A model generated the notes under the pieces. It ran no database searches. It was not told the DNA's origin and saw only the letters and a list, made by a program, of their open reading frames with translations. Positions 7,973 to 17,437 of a stretch of 64,000 nt of DNA are shown piece by piece (positions within the stretch are counted from its first letter, which is position 1; the number at the start of each line of letters is the position of its first letter). The position numbers and the translations under genes are program-made. The DNA comes from an uncultured Flavobacteriaceae bacterium (GTDB lineage: Bacteria > Bacteroidota > Bacteroidia > Flavobacteriales > Flavobacteriaceae): positions 2,914,001 to 2,978,000 of the forward strand of contig CALSTV010000001.1 in assembly GCA_943789365.1 (NCBI GenBank), in the 5' to 3' direction.

Positions 7973-8534
7973 TTATTTCTTTTTGGGAGCAATAAACATA
8001 ATCATTCTTTTTCCTTCAAGTTTAGGCATTTGCTCAACTTTTCCGTACTCTTCCAATTCTTGAGCCAATCGTAGCAATAAGATTTGTCCTTGGTCTTTAA
8101 AAATAATAGAACGTCCTTTAAAGAATACAAATGTTTTTAACTTCGCTCCTTCCTTAAGGAACTTAATAGCGTGTTTCTTTTTGAATTCATAATCGTGCTC
8201 ATCTGTCTGAGGTCCGAAATCTAATTTCTTTAACAACAACTTTAGTCGCTTTTGATTTTAGAGCTTTCTCTCTTTTCTTCTGCTCGTATAAGAACTTCTT
8301 ATAATCAATAATCTTGCAAACAGGGGGGACCGCTTTTGGTGAAATTTCTACCAAATCTAACTCTTGCTCTCTGGCAAGGTCTAGGGCTTTTCTGAAAGGA
8401 TAGACACCAACTTCGATGTTTTCTCCTACCAATCGTACTTCTTCAACATCACGAATTCGACTGTTGATTCTGTGTTGGTCTTCGTTTTGAACTCTCCAAG
8501 GCTTTCTAGGCGCTCTGTTTCTACGTATTGCTAT
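7973..8534 (-). CDS. infC: translation initiation factor IF-3, AUA start, apparent +1 frameshift
   Basis: IF-3 keeps initiator tRNA selection accurate and splits ribosomal subunits. The N-domain ([35 protein letters not shown]) and the C-domain ([40 protein letters not shown]) are both complete but lie in different frames. Frame one reads AAA GAA ATT AGA TTT CGG ACC and stops at TGA (8199-8201). The family sequence [14 protein letters not shown] needs one base to be skipped at TTT-C (8216-8219). Total length is 562 bases, one more than 187 codons. No ATG, GTG or TTG gives the conserved AIRRNR N-terminus; the codon there is ATA at 8532-8534, fitting the rare AUU/AUA/AUC starts known for infC autoregulation. 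It could be a sequencing error, a mutation, or programmed frameshifting. Confidence 0.85.
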
Positions 8535-8570
8535 GACTTTACTGTTTTGTCCTGTTTAACCAGGTGTTAA

Positions 8571-10511
8571 TTAAAATTGTACTAATGTACTGTTTACTTC
8601 TTCTTGAACTAATTTAATAAATGCTTCAATGCTGAACGAACCTAAATCTCCTTCACCATGTTTACGAATCGATACAGTTCCTTCACCTTCTTCTTTTTCC
8701 CCAACGATAATCATATAAGGAATCTTTTTAACCTCTGCATCTCTAATCTTTCTCCCCGTTTTTTCACTTCGAGAGTCAATTAGGGCGCGAATTTCGGAAT
8801 TTTCTAGCAGTTCTGAAACTTTTTTCGCATATTTTTGATATTTATCACTGATTGGCAGTATGATAACTTGCTCTGGCATTAACCAAAGTGGGAAATTTCC
8901 ACCCGTATGTTCCAGTAAAACAGCAATGAATCTTTCCATAGACCCAAAAGGCGCACGGTGAATCATGACAGGTCTGTGTGAAGCATTATCAGCCCCTTTG
9001 TACGTGAGGTCAAAGCGCTCCGGTAAGTTGTAGTCTACCTGAATGGTTCCTAATTGCCAACTTCTGCCCAAAGCATCTTTTACCATAAAATCTAGCTTTG
9101 GTCCGTAGAAAGCAGCCTCTCCGTATTCTACTACTGTCTTTAGTCCTTTTTCTGCTGAGGCATTAATAATGGCTTGTTCAGCTTTATCCCAATTCTCATC
9201 ACTTCCAATATACTTATCGTGATTTTCTTTATCTCTTAAGGAAACCTGTGCCGTAAAATCTTCAAAACCTAAGGCTTTAAAAACATACAATACCAAATCA
9301 ATCACATCCTTAAACTCCTGATCTAATTGTTCTGGTGTACAGAAAATATGTGCATCATCTTGAGTAAAACTACGAACACGTGTCATGCCATGCAATTCTC
9401 CACTTTGTTCATAACGGTATACTGTACCAAATTCAGCAAAACGTTTCGGTAAATCTTTATACGAATACGGCTTATAGTTGTAAACTTCGCAATGGTGAGG
9501 GCAGTTCATAGGTTTTAACAAAAACTCCTCATCCATTTTTGGCGTTTTGATAGGTTGAAAACTATCTTCACCATATTTTTCATAATGACCGGAAGTCACA
9601 TACAATTCTTTCTGACCTATGTGTGGTGTCATTACCATTTCATAGCCAGCCTTCTTTTGAGCCTTCTTTAAAAATTGTTCCAATCGTTCTCTTAAAGCAG
9701 CTCCTTTTGGCAACCAAAGCGGTAAACCTTGCCCTACTTTTTGAGAAAAAGTAAACAATTCCAATTCTTTACCTAATTTTCTATGGTCACGTTTTTTTGC
9801 CTCCTCTAGAAGCGCTAAATGTTCAGTGAGCATTTTTTGCTTAGGGAAAGACACACCGTACAAACGAGTTAATTGCTTGTTTTTTTCATCACCTCTCCAA
9901 TACGCACCTGCTGCGCTCATTACCTTAACGGCCTTAATGAGTCCAGTATGTGGAATATGGCCACCTCTACACAAATCAGTAAAATCACTATGATCACAGA
10001 AGGTAATTTCTCCATCGGCTAAATTTTCGATGAGTTCTACTTTGAACTCATTTCCTTCTGCTTGGTATTTTGCTAAAGCATCTGCTTTCGAAACGGCACG
10101 CAATTGAAAAGCGTGTTTTCCCCTTGCCAATTCTAAGAACTTTTTCTCAATGGCAGGGAAATCGTTTTCAGAAATAGAATTTTCGCCTAGATCTAAATCA
10201 TAATAAAATCCATTCTCAATCGCCGGTCCAATAGTCAGTTTTACGCCAGGATATAATTCTTGTACCGCTTGAGCTAAGACATGGGCAGAGGAATGCCAAA
10301 AAGCGTTCTTCCCTTCTGGGCTGTCAAAAGTGTATAATACCAAACTTCCGTCTGTCGTTAGCGGGGTTACAGTTTCAACGGTAGTTCCGTTAAATTTTGC
10401 AGAGATAATAACTCTTGCCAATCCTTCGCTAATACTTCTTGCAACGTCAAAAGGAGTACTGTTTTTAGCAACTTCCTTAATACTTCCGTCGGGTAATGTG
10501 ATTTTAATCAT
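8571..10511 (-). CDS. thrS: threonyl-tRNA synthetase
   Basis: A 646-residue class II synthetase that charges tRNA(Thr). Domains in order: TGS (about 1-60), the editing (SAD) domain with [10 protein letters not shown] and the [10 protein letters not shown] metal-type motif (about 65-225), the catalytic core (about 240-535) with [22 protein letters not shown] and the [13 protein letters not shown] motif 3, and the C-terminal anticodon-binding domain. Length and domains are normal. It opens the operon thrS-infC-rpmI-rplT; the gap to infC is 36 bases. The promoter at 10531-10561 is the best in the window. No threonine-rich leader peptide is seen in its short 5' region. Confidence 0.97.
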   Translation of the reverse strand: MIKITLPDGSIKEVAKNSTPFDVARSISEGLARVIISAKFNGTTVETVTPLTTDGSLVLYTFDSPEGKNAFWHSSAHVLAQAVQELYPGVKLTIGPAIENGFYYDLDLGENSISENDFPAIEKKFLELARGKHAFQLRAVSKADALAKYQAEGNEFKVELIENLADGEITFCDHSDFTDLCRGGHIPHTGLIKAVKVMSAAGAYWRGDEKNKQLTRLYGVSFPKQKMLTEHLALLEEAKKRDHRKLGKELELFTFSQKVGQGLPLWLPKGAALRERLEQFLKKAQKKAGYEMVMTPHIGQKELYVTSGHYEKYGEDSFQPIKTPKMDEEFLLKPMNCPHHCEVYNYKPYSYKDLPKRFAEFGTVYRYEQSGELHGMTRVRSFTQDDAHIFCTPEQLDQEFKDVIDLVLYVFKALGFEDFTAQVSLRDKENHDKYIGSDENWDKAEQAIINASAEKGLKTVVEYGEAAFYGPKLDFMVKDALGRSWQLGTIQVDYNLPERFDLTYKGADNASHRPVMIHRAPFGSMERFIAVLLEHTGGNFPLWLMPEQVIILPISDKYQKYAKKVSELLENSEIRALIDSRSEKTGRKIRDAEVKKIPYMIIVGEKEEGEGTVSIRKHGEGDLGSFSIEAFIKLVQEEVNSTLVQF

Positions 10512-10530
10512 GAATCTATTTTTAAGTATG

Positions 10531-10561
10531 CAAAGATATTAGAAAACGTTGGCTTGACAAA
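10531..10561 (-). promoter_or_regulatory. promoter of thrS operon
   Basis: Minus strand: TTTG (10558-10561), a 19-base spacer, then TATCTTTG (10531-10538). Both elements and the spacing match the Bacteroidota consensus. The ATG of thrS lies 19 bases further on. Confidence 0.75.
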
Positions 10562-10657
10562 TTAAAATTTCAATATTAAATAGGACAATTTTTTCTAAAA
10601 AGAAGTTCAGCCAATTATCAATATAATACTATCTTTACAGCAGGTAAAACTTGGAAT

Positions 10658-11431
10658 ATGGAATTGAATTTAAAAAAGCCCGTTGTGTTTTTTGACTTAG
10701 AAACAACAGGGATCAATATAGCAAAAGATAGAATTGTTGAAATAGCAATCTTAAAAGTGAATCCCAACGGCACCAAAGAAAGTAAAACTTGGTTGGTAAA
10801 CCCTGAAATGCCTATTCCTAAAGAATCTTCAGATATTCACGGGATTACAGATGAAAAAATAGCGAATGAACCTAGTTTTAAAATGATAGCTAAAGATGTT
10901 GAAGCTATGATAAAAGGGGCTGATTTGGCAGGTTTCAATTCCAATCGCTTTGACATTCCGCTATTAGCTGAAGAAATGTTGCGTGTTGGAATGGATTTTG
11001 ATATGAACAATAGGGTTGCCATTGATGTGCAAGTGATTTTCCACAAAAAAGAACAACGAACACTAAGTGCTGGTTATAAGTTCTATTGTGATAAAGATTT
11101 AGAAAATGCACATTCAGCAGAAGCAGATACAGAAGCGACTTATGAAATATTACTGGCGCAACTCGAAAAATACGAGGACCTTGAAAATGACGTAAAGAGT
11201 TTAAGTGACTATTCATCTCATAATAAAAGAGCTGATTTTGCAGGTTTTATTTTATACGATGATACTGATGATGAGGTGTTTTCTTTTGGGAAATACAAAG
11301 GGAAAAAAGTTACTGAAGTGTTCGAAGAAAACCCTGGTTATTATGCTTGGATTCAAAATGCCGATTTTCCATTATATACCAAAAAAGTGTTGACACAGAT
11401 TAAATTGAGAAGTTTAAATACAAAATTCTAA
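10658..11431 (+). CDS. DnaQ-like 3'-5' exonuclease
   Basis: A 257-residue DEDDh-family nuclease. Exo I is D13/E15 in FFDLETTG, Exo II includes the Asp of GFNSNRFDIPLL (near 99), and Exo III is H152/D157 in HSAEADTEATY. The family includes the proofreading epsilon subunit of DNA polymerase III and RNase T. After residue 200 a small extra domain follows (FGKYKGKKV, YYAWI...FPLYTKKVL), resembling the DUF3820-type domain often appended to these exonucleases. It is divergent from thrS, separated by about 146 bases. A near-consensus -7 element (TATCTTTA, 10630-10637) precedes it. Confidence 0.88.
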   Translation: MELNLKKPVVFFDLETTGINIAKDRIVEIAILKVNPNGTKESKTWLVNPEMPIPKESSDIHGITDEKIANEPSFKMIAKDVEAMIKGADLAGFNSNRFDIPLLAEEMLRVGMDFDMNNRVAIDVQVIFHKKEQRTLSAGYKFYCDKDLENAHSAEADTEATYEILLAQLEKYEDLENDVKSLSDYSSHNKRADFAGFILYDDTDDEVFSFGKYKGKKVTEVFEENPGYYAWIQNADFPLYTKKVLTQIKLRSLNTKF

Positions 11432-11728
11432 ATACTTTTACCAAGTTTTATCGCTGGGTAGAATTGTCTTTTTGTTTAAGAAATAGATACATTGGGAGTT
11501 AGTTTGGTTCGCTGTTCTACAGATAGAAAATAGTGAGAAGTAATTTCGAAAGAATTCATTCTTTGTTCAGAGTATAAAATGTTAATCTGTATGTGTTTTT
11601 ATGGAATACATGTTATTGAAGTGGTCGAATTGAATAAAAATGAATGCATCCATATGGATGTGATGCAATACAAATAACCAACAATTTGGAATAAGATGTT
11701 GGAAAAAAGAAAACGAAAACAGTAAATT
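11432..11728. other. intergenic region without recognised features
   Basis: About 300 bases of AT-rich sequence between the exonuclease and the next gene. No hairpin with a T-run, RNA gene or repeat was found. Confidence 0.4.
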
Positions 11729-12214
11729 ATGTTTGTAGAATACAATACCTTGCCCAACAGTGCTAGAGTTTGGGTGTACCAGTCGAATCGGAAATTTAAT
11801 GCAGAACAAGAACATATTATCGAAAAAGAAGCTGCTGAATTTATTGAGTCATGGACACGTCACGGTGATCATCTAAAGGGAAGTTTTACCTTGAAACACA
11901 ATCAGTTTTTAGCTTTGGCTGTCGATGAATCCTTTGCCAATGCATCGGGTTGTTCCATAGATGCCTCTGTGCGTTTTGTTAAAAAATTAGAAGATTTATT
12001 TGGGGTTGATTTGATGAACAAACTCAATATTTCTTATAAAAACGAGGAGTCCATACATATTGTGAGTCTTTCTGAATTTCAGAACTTAGCAAAACAAGGA
12101 GCTATAACAGGAACTACTACTGTGTTCAATAATATGGTTCAGACCAAAGAAGAATTAGAAACCAAATGGGAAGTTCCGGCTAAAGACAGCTGGCACGCAC
12201 GATTTGTAAACTAA
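11729..12214 (+). CDS. conserved Bacteroidota protein of unknown function
   Basis: A 161-residue soluble protein beginning MFVEYNTLPNSARVWVYQSNRKF. I recognise this pattern (N-terminal PNSARVWVYQ, then HGDHLKGSF, then a Cys after ASG in ASGCSIDASVRFVKKLE) from flavobacterial genomes, where it is often labelled ABC transporter ATPase. That label is not supported here: no Walker A, signature or Walker B motif is present. It stands directly upstream of the GH3-serine hydrolase gene (24-base gap), suggesting co-transcription. Function unknown. Confidence 0.8.
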   Translation: MFVEYNTLPNSARVWVYQSNRKFNAEQEHIIEKEAAEFIESWTRHGDHLKGSFTLKHNQFLALAVDESFANASGCSIDASVRFVKKLEDLFGVDLMNKLNISYKNEESIHIVSLSEFQNLAKQGAITGTTTVFNNMVQTKEELETKWEVPAKDSWHARFVN

Positions 12215-12238
12215 GCAAAACTAAAATTCTGCAATATT

Positions 12239-15184
12239 TTGATAAAACTTCAAAAGCATAACCGTAGGAGCTATGCAATAAGCTTCTTTTTAATAGCCTT
12301 AGGCATTAGTATAGGAACAGGGCAACAATTAGATCCTTTGTTGACAAAGGATTGTGCTGAGCAAGAAGATTGGGTACAACATCAAATGGAATCCATGTCG
12401 CTCAATGAGAAAATTGGGCAATTGTTTATGGTTCAGGCCTATTCAAACAAAGATGAAAAGCATCGAAAGGCCATTGAACGTGAAATAAAGAAGTATCATA
12501 TCGGTGGGCTTATTTTTATGCAAGGAACACCTGAAAAACAAGCCGTACTAAATAATAGATACCAAGAAAAGTCTAAAATACCGCTCTTGATTGGATTTGA
12601 TGGAGAGTGGGGGTTAGATATGCGACTTAAAAATACATTTCGGTATCCATGGAATATGACACTAGGAGCTGTTCAAAACGACCATTTGATTCATCAATTT
12701 GGCCAACGTTTGGGTGTGCATTGCAAGCGTTTAGGGATTCATATTAATTTTGCTCCTGTCGTAGATATCAATACCAATCCAGAAAACCCTATTATTGGAA
12801 ATCGTTCTTTTGGAGAGAATAAATACAATGTAACCAGTAAAGCGGCTGCATTTATAAAAGGAATGCAAAGTGAGCATGTTCTCGCCAATGCCAAACATTT
12901 TCCTGGCCACGGTGATACGGCAACCGATTCACATAAAACTTTACCTCAGCTGTCATTCGATATAGAACGCCTAACAGATATAGAACTGTATCCCTATAGC
13001 AAGATGTTCGATACTGGATTAGCAAGTGTTATGGTGGCGCATTTGAGTGTACCCTCGTTAGAACCAAATGTAGCTGTGCCTACTTCCTTATCTTATAAAG
13101 TCATTACAAAGCTTTTAAAACAACAAATGGGATTTAATGGTTTGGTATTTACCGATGCGTTGAATATGAAAGGGGCTGCAAACTATGCCAAACCCGGGGA
13201 TATAGATTTGGCAGCTTTGCTTGCTGGAAATGACATGTTGCTAATCCCGGAAGATGTAGGAGCTGCCGTAAAGAAAATAAAAAAGGCATTGAAGAGTAAT
13301 GTTTTAACCATTGATCGGTTGAATAGCTCTGTAGAGAAAATACTCAAAGCAAAATACTGGGCAGGACTCTACGAATACCAGCCTGTGGCGATGGACTATC
13401 TCGAAGCAGAGTTAAACACAGCGAAAGACTCTGTACTACACGCGAAACTGGTTGAAAATTCAATCACCTTATTGCAAAACAAAAAAGCGGTATTTCCAAT
13501 AGCCGAATTGGCAAGTGCTAAAATTGCTTATGTAAAATTGGGGGAAGCATCGAATGAGACGTTTCTTGAAAACATGAATCTTTATAAGACCGTAACTCCG
13601 GTTACGGGAAAATCAGATGAACAAATTCTCGAAAAATTATCGGAATACAATAAGGTAATTATTGGGTATCATAAATCAAATGACAATCCGTGGAAGTCTT
13701 TCAAATTCAAACAGGAAGAACTGACTTTGTTGCAAAAAATAGCGGAACAACACGCTGTCATTTTCGTAGGATTTGCAAGCCCATACAGTCTGTTAGAAAT
13801 AGATTCGTTTGTCGATATTGAAGGAGTTTTACTCGCCTACCAAAATAGTGATATTGCACAAAGTACAGCTGCCCAAATGGTTTTCGGAGCAATAGAAACA
13901 AAAGGTAAGATTCCTGTTTCTATAAGAGGTGATTTTCCTGAAGGTACAGGATTAAATTCAGTAAACTTAATGCGTTTGTCCTACGGATTGCCTGAGTCTG
14001 TGGGTATGAATGGTGCAAAGTTACAACGAATTGATAGCTTGGTAAATTATATCATTCAAGAGAAAATGACCCCAGGAGCACAGGTGTTAGTTGCCAGACA
14101 CGGAAAAGTGGTGTATCAAAAGAGCTTTGGCTTTCATACCTACGATACCATTAAAAAAGTTAAAAATTCTGACATCTATGATTTGGCTTCACTCACTAAA
14201 ATTTTAGGAGGACTTCCATTAATTATGAAAAGTGAGGAAATAGGTTTGTTCGATTTACAAACGAACTTGGGTGAACTACTCATGGAATATCAAGATAGTA
14301 ACAAAGATACCTTAACCGTAAAGGAAGTATTGTCACATACAGGTAGGCTGAAAGCTTGGCTGCCTTTTTATTTGGAAACTTTAGATAGTATTACTCAAAA
14401 ACCATTGACAAAGTATTATCGTACCCAAAAAAATCCTGACTTCTCTATAGAGGTAACAAAAAACTTGTATTTACGAACCGATTACCGGGATAGCATTTAT
14501 GAAAAAATAAGAACGGTTGACCAGCGAGAGAAAAATGGGTATAAATACAGTGGCTTGGCTTTTTATATTTTTAAAAAGTATATGGAGACAAGTTTCGATA
14601 AGGGGATGGATGTTTTAGCAGATGAATTTTTCTATATGCCTTTAGGTGCAGAAACATTGACATATAATCCATTGCATCGTTATAGTGAAGAAAGAATTGT
14701 TCCTTCAGAAATTGATACTTATTTCCGACATCAAAAATTACAAGGTCAAGTACATGACATGGGAGCAGCCATGATGGGTGGAGTAAGTGGTAATGCGGGG
14801 CTATTTGCGAATGCTAATGATGTTGCTAAATTTATGCAAATGTATCTGCAATCCGGTTTTTATGGAGGTCATCGTTTTTTGGAAGCCAAAACGATCGCAA
14901 AATTTAACAAGCGCTATTTTAAAGAAGACGAAGTACGTCGGGGCTTAGGTTTCGATAAACCGCAACTAGACCCTGAGGTGAAATCTACTTGTGGTTGTGT
15001 TTCTGACAATAGTTTTGGGCATAGCGGGTTTACTGGGACATATACTTGGGCAGATCCAGATACTGGTCTGGTCTATGTGTTTTTATCAAATAGAACGTTT
15101 CCTTCTATGGAAAATAACAAGTTGGGAGAAGAAGATATTCGTACTAAGATCCAAGGCTTAGCAGTCGATGCGATAGTAGAATAA
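12239..15184 (+). CDS. GH3 beta-N-acetylhexosaminidase fused to serine hydrolase (beta-lactamase fold)
   Basis: A 981-residue exported protein. A signal segment (SYAISFFLIALGISIGTGQ) is followed by a glycoside hydrolase family 3 domain (about 40-390) of NagZ type: KHFPGHGDTATDSH and the nucleophile D306 in VFTDALNMKGA. A GH3 C-terminal-like region follows (about 400-590), then a class C beta-lactamase/penicillin-binding-like domain (about 600-981) with S651-x-x-K654 (SLTK) and a Tyr motif Y770-S-G. The likely role is in peptidoglycan turnover: NagZ-type enzymes cut GlcNAc-anhydroMurNAc, and the second domain may act on peptides or esters. The start is TTG with no good alternative ahead of the signal segment. 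Confidence 0.88.
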   Translation: MIKLQKHNRRSYAISFFLIALGISIGTGQQLDPLLTKDCAEQEDWVQHQMESMSLNEKIGQLFMVQAYSNKDEKHRKAIEREIKKYHIGGLIFMQGTPEKQAVLNNRYQEKSKIPLLIGFDGEWGLDMRLKNTFRYPWNMTLGAVQNDHLIHQFGQRLGVHCKRLGIHINFAPVVDINTNPENPIIGNRSFGENKYNVTSKAAAFIKGMQSEHVLANAKHFPGHGDTATDSHKTLPQLSFDIERLTDIELYPYSKMFDTGLASVMVAHLSVPSLEPNVAVPTSLSYKVITKLLKQQMGFNGLVFTDALNMKGAANYAKPGDIDLAALLAGNDMLLIPEDVGAAVKKIKKALKSNVLTIDRLNSSVEKILKAKYWAGLYEYQPVAMDYLEAELNTAKDSVLHAKLVENSITLLQNKKAVFPIAELASAKIAYVKLGEASNETFLENMNLYKTVTPVTGKSDEQILEKLSEYNKVIIGYHKSNDNPWKSFKFKQEELTLLQKIAEQHAVIFVGFASPYSLLEIDSFVDIEGVLLAYQNSDIAQSTAAQMVFGAIETKGKIPVSIRGDFPEGTGLNSVNLMRLSYGLPESVGMNGAKLQRIDSLVNYIIQEKMTPGAQVLVARHGKVVYQKSFGFHTYDTIKKVKNSDIYDLASLTKILGGLPLIMKSEEIGLFDLQTNLGELLMEYQDSNKDTLTVKEVLSHTGRLKAWLPFYLETLDSITQKPLTKYYRTQKNPDFSIEVTKNLYLRTDYRDSIYEKIRTVDQREKNGYKYSGLAFYIFKKYMETSFDKGMDVLADEFFYMPLGAETLTYNPLHRYSEERIVPSEIDTYFRHQKLQGQVHDMGAAMMGGVSGNAGLFANANDVAKFMQMYLQSGFYGGHRFLEAKTIAKFNKRYFKEDEVRRGLGFDKPQLDPEVKSTCGCVSDNSFGHSGFTGTYTWADPDTGLVYVFLSNRTFPSMENNKLGEEDIRTKIQGLAVDAIVE

Positions 15185-15234
15185 TCAACTTTTATAAGGG
15201 TGTATGAGATGGATTGCTCTAAACCCTTGTTATG

Positions 15235-15945
15235 CTAATGCTCATTTAAAAACGCAACGGAGTGACAGGCAACTAGGGCAGCAGTTTCTGTTCTTAATCT
15301 GCTTTCTCCTAGCGTTACTGGAATGAAGTTGTTTTGTAATGCGAATGCAATTTCCTTTGAGGAAAAATCTCCTTCAGGACCTATGGCAATCGTAATGTCA
15401 TCATTTGCTTCTAGCTCCTTTTTAAATGATTTCTTGTCTTGTTCTTCGCAATGTGCAATGTAAAGCGCTCCTTTCGGGTTCCCTTTTATGAATTGCTTAA
15501 AAGTAACCGGTGAATTGAGTTTTGGCAAGTGAAACTTTAAAGATTGTTTCATTGCAGATAGTATGATTTTCTCAAATCGTTCTAGTTTTACCACCTTTCG
15601 TTCAGAATGGTCACAGATGATAGGCGTAATTTCATCGATGCCAATTTCAGTGGCTTTCTCTAAAAACCATTCCATACGGTCGTTTAGTTTGGTTGGTGCT
15701 ACAGCAATATGCAAATGATAATCCCAGGCCTTCTTTTTCTGTACGCATTTTAATATATGTACCTGGCATTTCTTGTCCGATGCAAGTACAATTTCTGCTA
15801 AAAAAAGCTGTCCGCGTCCGTTGGTGATTTGTAAAGTATCACTTTCCGATTTTCTAAGTACTCGTACAATATGTCTACTTTCGGTCTTGTCGAAAGTAAA
15901 AGAAGTACTCAATTCTGAAATGTCTGCATTGTAAAATAACTGCAC
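15235..15945 (-). CDS. rsmE: 16S rRNA m3U1498 methyltransferase
   Basis: A 236-residue SPOUT-class methyltransferase that methylates N3 of U1498 in 16S rRNA. The N-terminal PUA-like part has SRHIVRVLR and LQITNGRGQLF. The SAM-binding trefoil knot is visible in AIGPEGDFSSKE and LGESRLRTETAAL, the family signature. The start is GTG at 15945. It follows the outer-membrane protein gene after only 12 bases on the same strand, so the two probably share a transcript although their functions look unrelated. Confidence 0.95.
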   Translation of the reverse strand: MQLFYNADISELSTSFTFDKTESRHIVRVLRKSESDTLQITNGRGQLFLAEIVLASDKKCQVHILKCVQKKKAWDYHLHIAVAPTKLNDRMEWFLEKATEIGIDEITPIICDHSERKVVKLERFEKIILSAMKQSLKFHLPKLNSPVTFKQFIKGNPKGALYIAHCEEQDKKSFKKELEANDDITIAIGPEGDFSSKEIAFALQNNFIPVTLGESRLRTETAALVACHSVAFLNEH

Positions 15946-15957
15946 GATGTTCGAAAT

Positions 15958-17367
15958 TTAGGATTCTTTTTCTTCAGCTGCTTTCTTTGCAGCTTTTTCA
16001 GCCTCTTTGGCTTCTTTTTCTTTTTGTTTTTCCAGTATTTCTTGGGCCTCTAGCGCTTCTTTTTCTGCTTTTTCTTTTGCTTTTCGTTCTTTTTTCGCGG
16101 CTTTCTCGGCCGCTTTTTCAGCTTCTCTAGCTTCCTTGGCTTTTTGTTTATCTAATTTTGCTTGCGCTTCCGCAGCTTCTTTAGCCGCTTTCTCTTTGGC
16201 TATTCTTTCCTTTTCTGCCGCTTCAAAAGCTGTTTTTCCACTTTTGTAATCCTTGCTTTCTTGTTCAAAACGTTTCCCTTTTACGGGTTTTTTAACGTCT
16301 TTTGTTTTTGCTTTTTTAGGTTTGCGATTGCGATTGCGTTTTGGTATGTGATTTTCTTTCTTTAAGAATAGGTTCTGTACAAAGATACTGATATCTGTTC
16401 CAAGGTTTGAAAAAAACATACCCGTGTAGATTCCAGCCACAACCACTGCTTCTTTCGTACTAGAAGCTGCTCTGCTAACAAAACTAGCTCGATTTGGGTC
16501 TTTTTCTTTTTTAGGTTTTTCAGGCTTTACCGCTACAAATTGATCTTTGTGACGGTCCAATCGCCAAGAAATTCCAGTCGAAATGCCGGCGGTTGGTTCG
16601 CTGTTTACTAAACCACCTCTCACAGAAGCGTCGATCTGTAAATCTTTATTAATCAGGTATGCAAAGCCCAATCCAATTTCATAAGTTTTTTGTAAATCTG
16701 AAAACAAATTCCGACTTTCTAAGTACGACGACCATTGGTCATTGATTCCATAGGTAGAGGAGATGAGTGCTTCTATTTGTGGATTCTTAGAATCGATACC
16801 TACATAAGATACGTTGGTGACGATGTTCCAATAAGTACTCATTTGGTTGTGTAACAAAAGTCCTGCAGCAAAACCATCTGGTTCCGTATTTGTAGGTGTA
16901 AGGAGGTAATTCGTTTTAATGGCTACGGAAGGAATGAGTTTCGACCAATTGAAAGAAGTTCGTTTTTTCCAGCTGCGAATTTCATGTGATTTACTTTTTA
17001 TGGTGTGGTCATATATCAAATACTTAGCACCAATACCTAAGGGTTCAAATGCACTACTGGATACACTAGACAGATTTTTGGTTTGTAAATGCCTGTAGTT
17101 GTATTGAAATTGTAAATTGACCTCTAAACGTTCAGAAAAGAAACCATGACGTAGATACAATAGATTTTGAAAAGAAGTATAAACTTGATTGGAGTCTGGA
17201 TAGCCATAAATGAATGTCAAGCCGTCTTCTACTTGGAACACATCTTTACCAACGCCATAAGCGTTTTCCGTAAAGCCGGGTCGGTTAGCGTTAATGACGT
17301 CTGTGTATTGGGCGCGTAATGTGCTTACACAAATCAATAGAAATAGGGGCCCAATTATTTTAGTCAT
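15958..17367 (-). CDS. outer-membrane transporter-like barrel with long charged tail
   Basis: A 469-residue protein with signal peptide MTKIIGPLFLLICVSTLRAQ. Residues about 20-270 alternate like a beta-barrel (INANRPGFTENAYGVGKDVFQVEDG...) and resemble the transporter/phenol-degradation MetA-like family of Bacteroidota. A short hydrophobic stretch (VVVAGIYTGMFFSN) follows, then about 150 residues very rich in Lys, Ala and Glu (repeats of AEKAAKK, KEAKEAEKAA), likely a long helix or coiled coil. The frame extends to a TTG at 17391, but this TTG is the end of a perfect -7 element (17389-17396), so the ATG at 17367 is chosen. It is divergent from the DUF4834 gene. Confidence 0.7.
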   Translation of the reverse strand: MTKIIGPLFLLICVSTLRAQYTDVINANRPGFTENAYGVGKDVFQVEDGLTFIYGYPDSNQVYTSFQNLLYLRHGFFSERLEVNLQFQYNYRHLQTKNLSSVSSSAFEPLGIGAKYLIYDHTIKSKSHEIRSWKKRTSFNWSKLIPSVAIKTNYLLTPTNTEPDGFAAGLLLHNQMSTYWNIVTNVSYVGIDSKNPQIEALISSTYGINDQWSSYLESRNLFSDLQKTYEIGLGFAYLINKDLQIDASVRGGLVNSEPTAGISTGISWRLDRHKDQFVAVKPEKPKKEKDPNRASFVSRAASSTKEAVVVAGIYTGMFFSNLGTDISIFVQNLFLKKENHIPKRNRNRKPKKAKTKDVKKPVKGKRFEQESKDYKSGKTAFEAAEKERIAKEKAAKEAAEAQAKLDKQKAKEAREAEKAAEKAAKKERKAKEKAEKEALEAQEILEKQKEKEAKEAEKAAKKAAEEKES

Positions 17368-17388
17368 TCTCAAATAAAAATATTTTTC

Positions 17389-17396
17389 CAAATATA
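17389..17396 (-). promoter_or_regulatory. -7 element of barrel protein-rsmE operon
   Basis: Minus-strand TATATTTG, an exact TAnnTTTG, 21 bases before the ATG at 17367. Confidence 0.6.
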
Positions 17397-17409
17397 AGAT
17401 TTTATCAAT

Positions 17410-17427
17410 AGGAACGTATTAGTTCCT
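17410..17427. repeat. inverted repeat between divergent promoters
   Basis: AGGAAC and GTTCCT, perfect 6-base arms around a 6-base spacer, stand between two divergent -7 elements. It could be an operator; no regulator is evident nearby. Confidence 0.35.
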
Positions 17428-17437
17428 GTGAAATTGT

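Noticed and set aside
10512-10657. Threonine leader peptide upstream of thrS
   Set aside because: Only about 19 bases separate the -7 element from the thrS ATG; there is no room for a leader ORF.
11728-11735. TATGTTTG as a promoter -7 element
   Set aside because: It matches TAnnTTTG but overlaps the ATG of the conserved gene at 11729, whose N-terminus fits its family; chance match.
16007-16249. Ser/Ala/Phe-rich antisense frame
   Set aside because: It is the complement of the Lys/Ala/Glu-rich tail of the barrel protein; low-complexity shadow.
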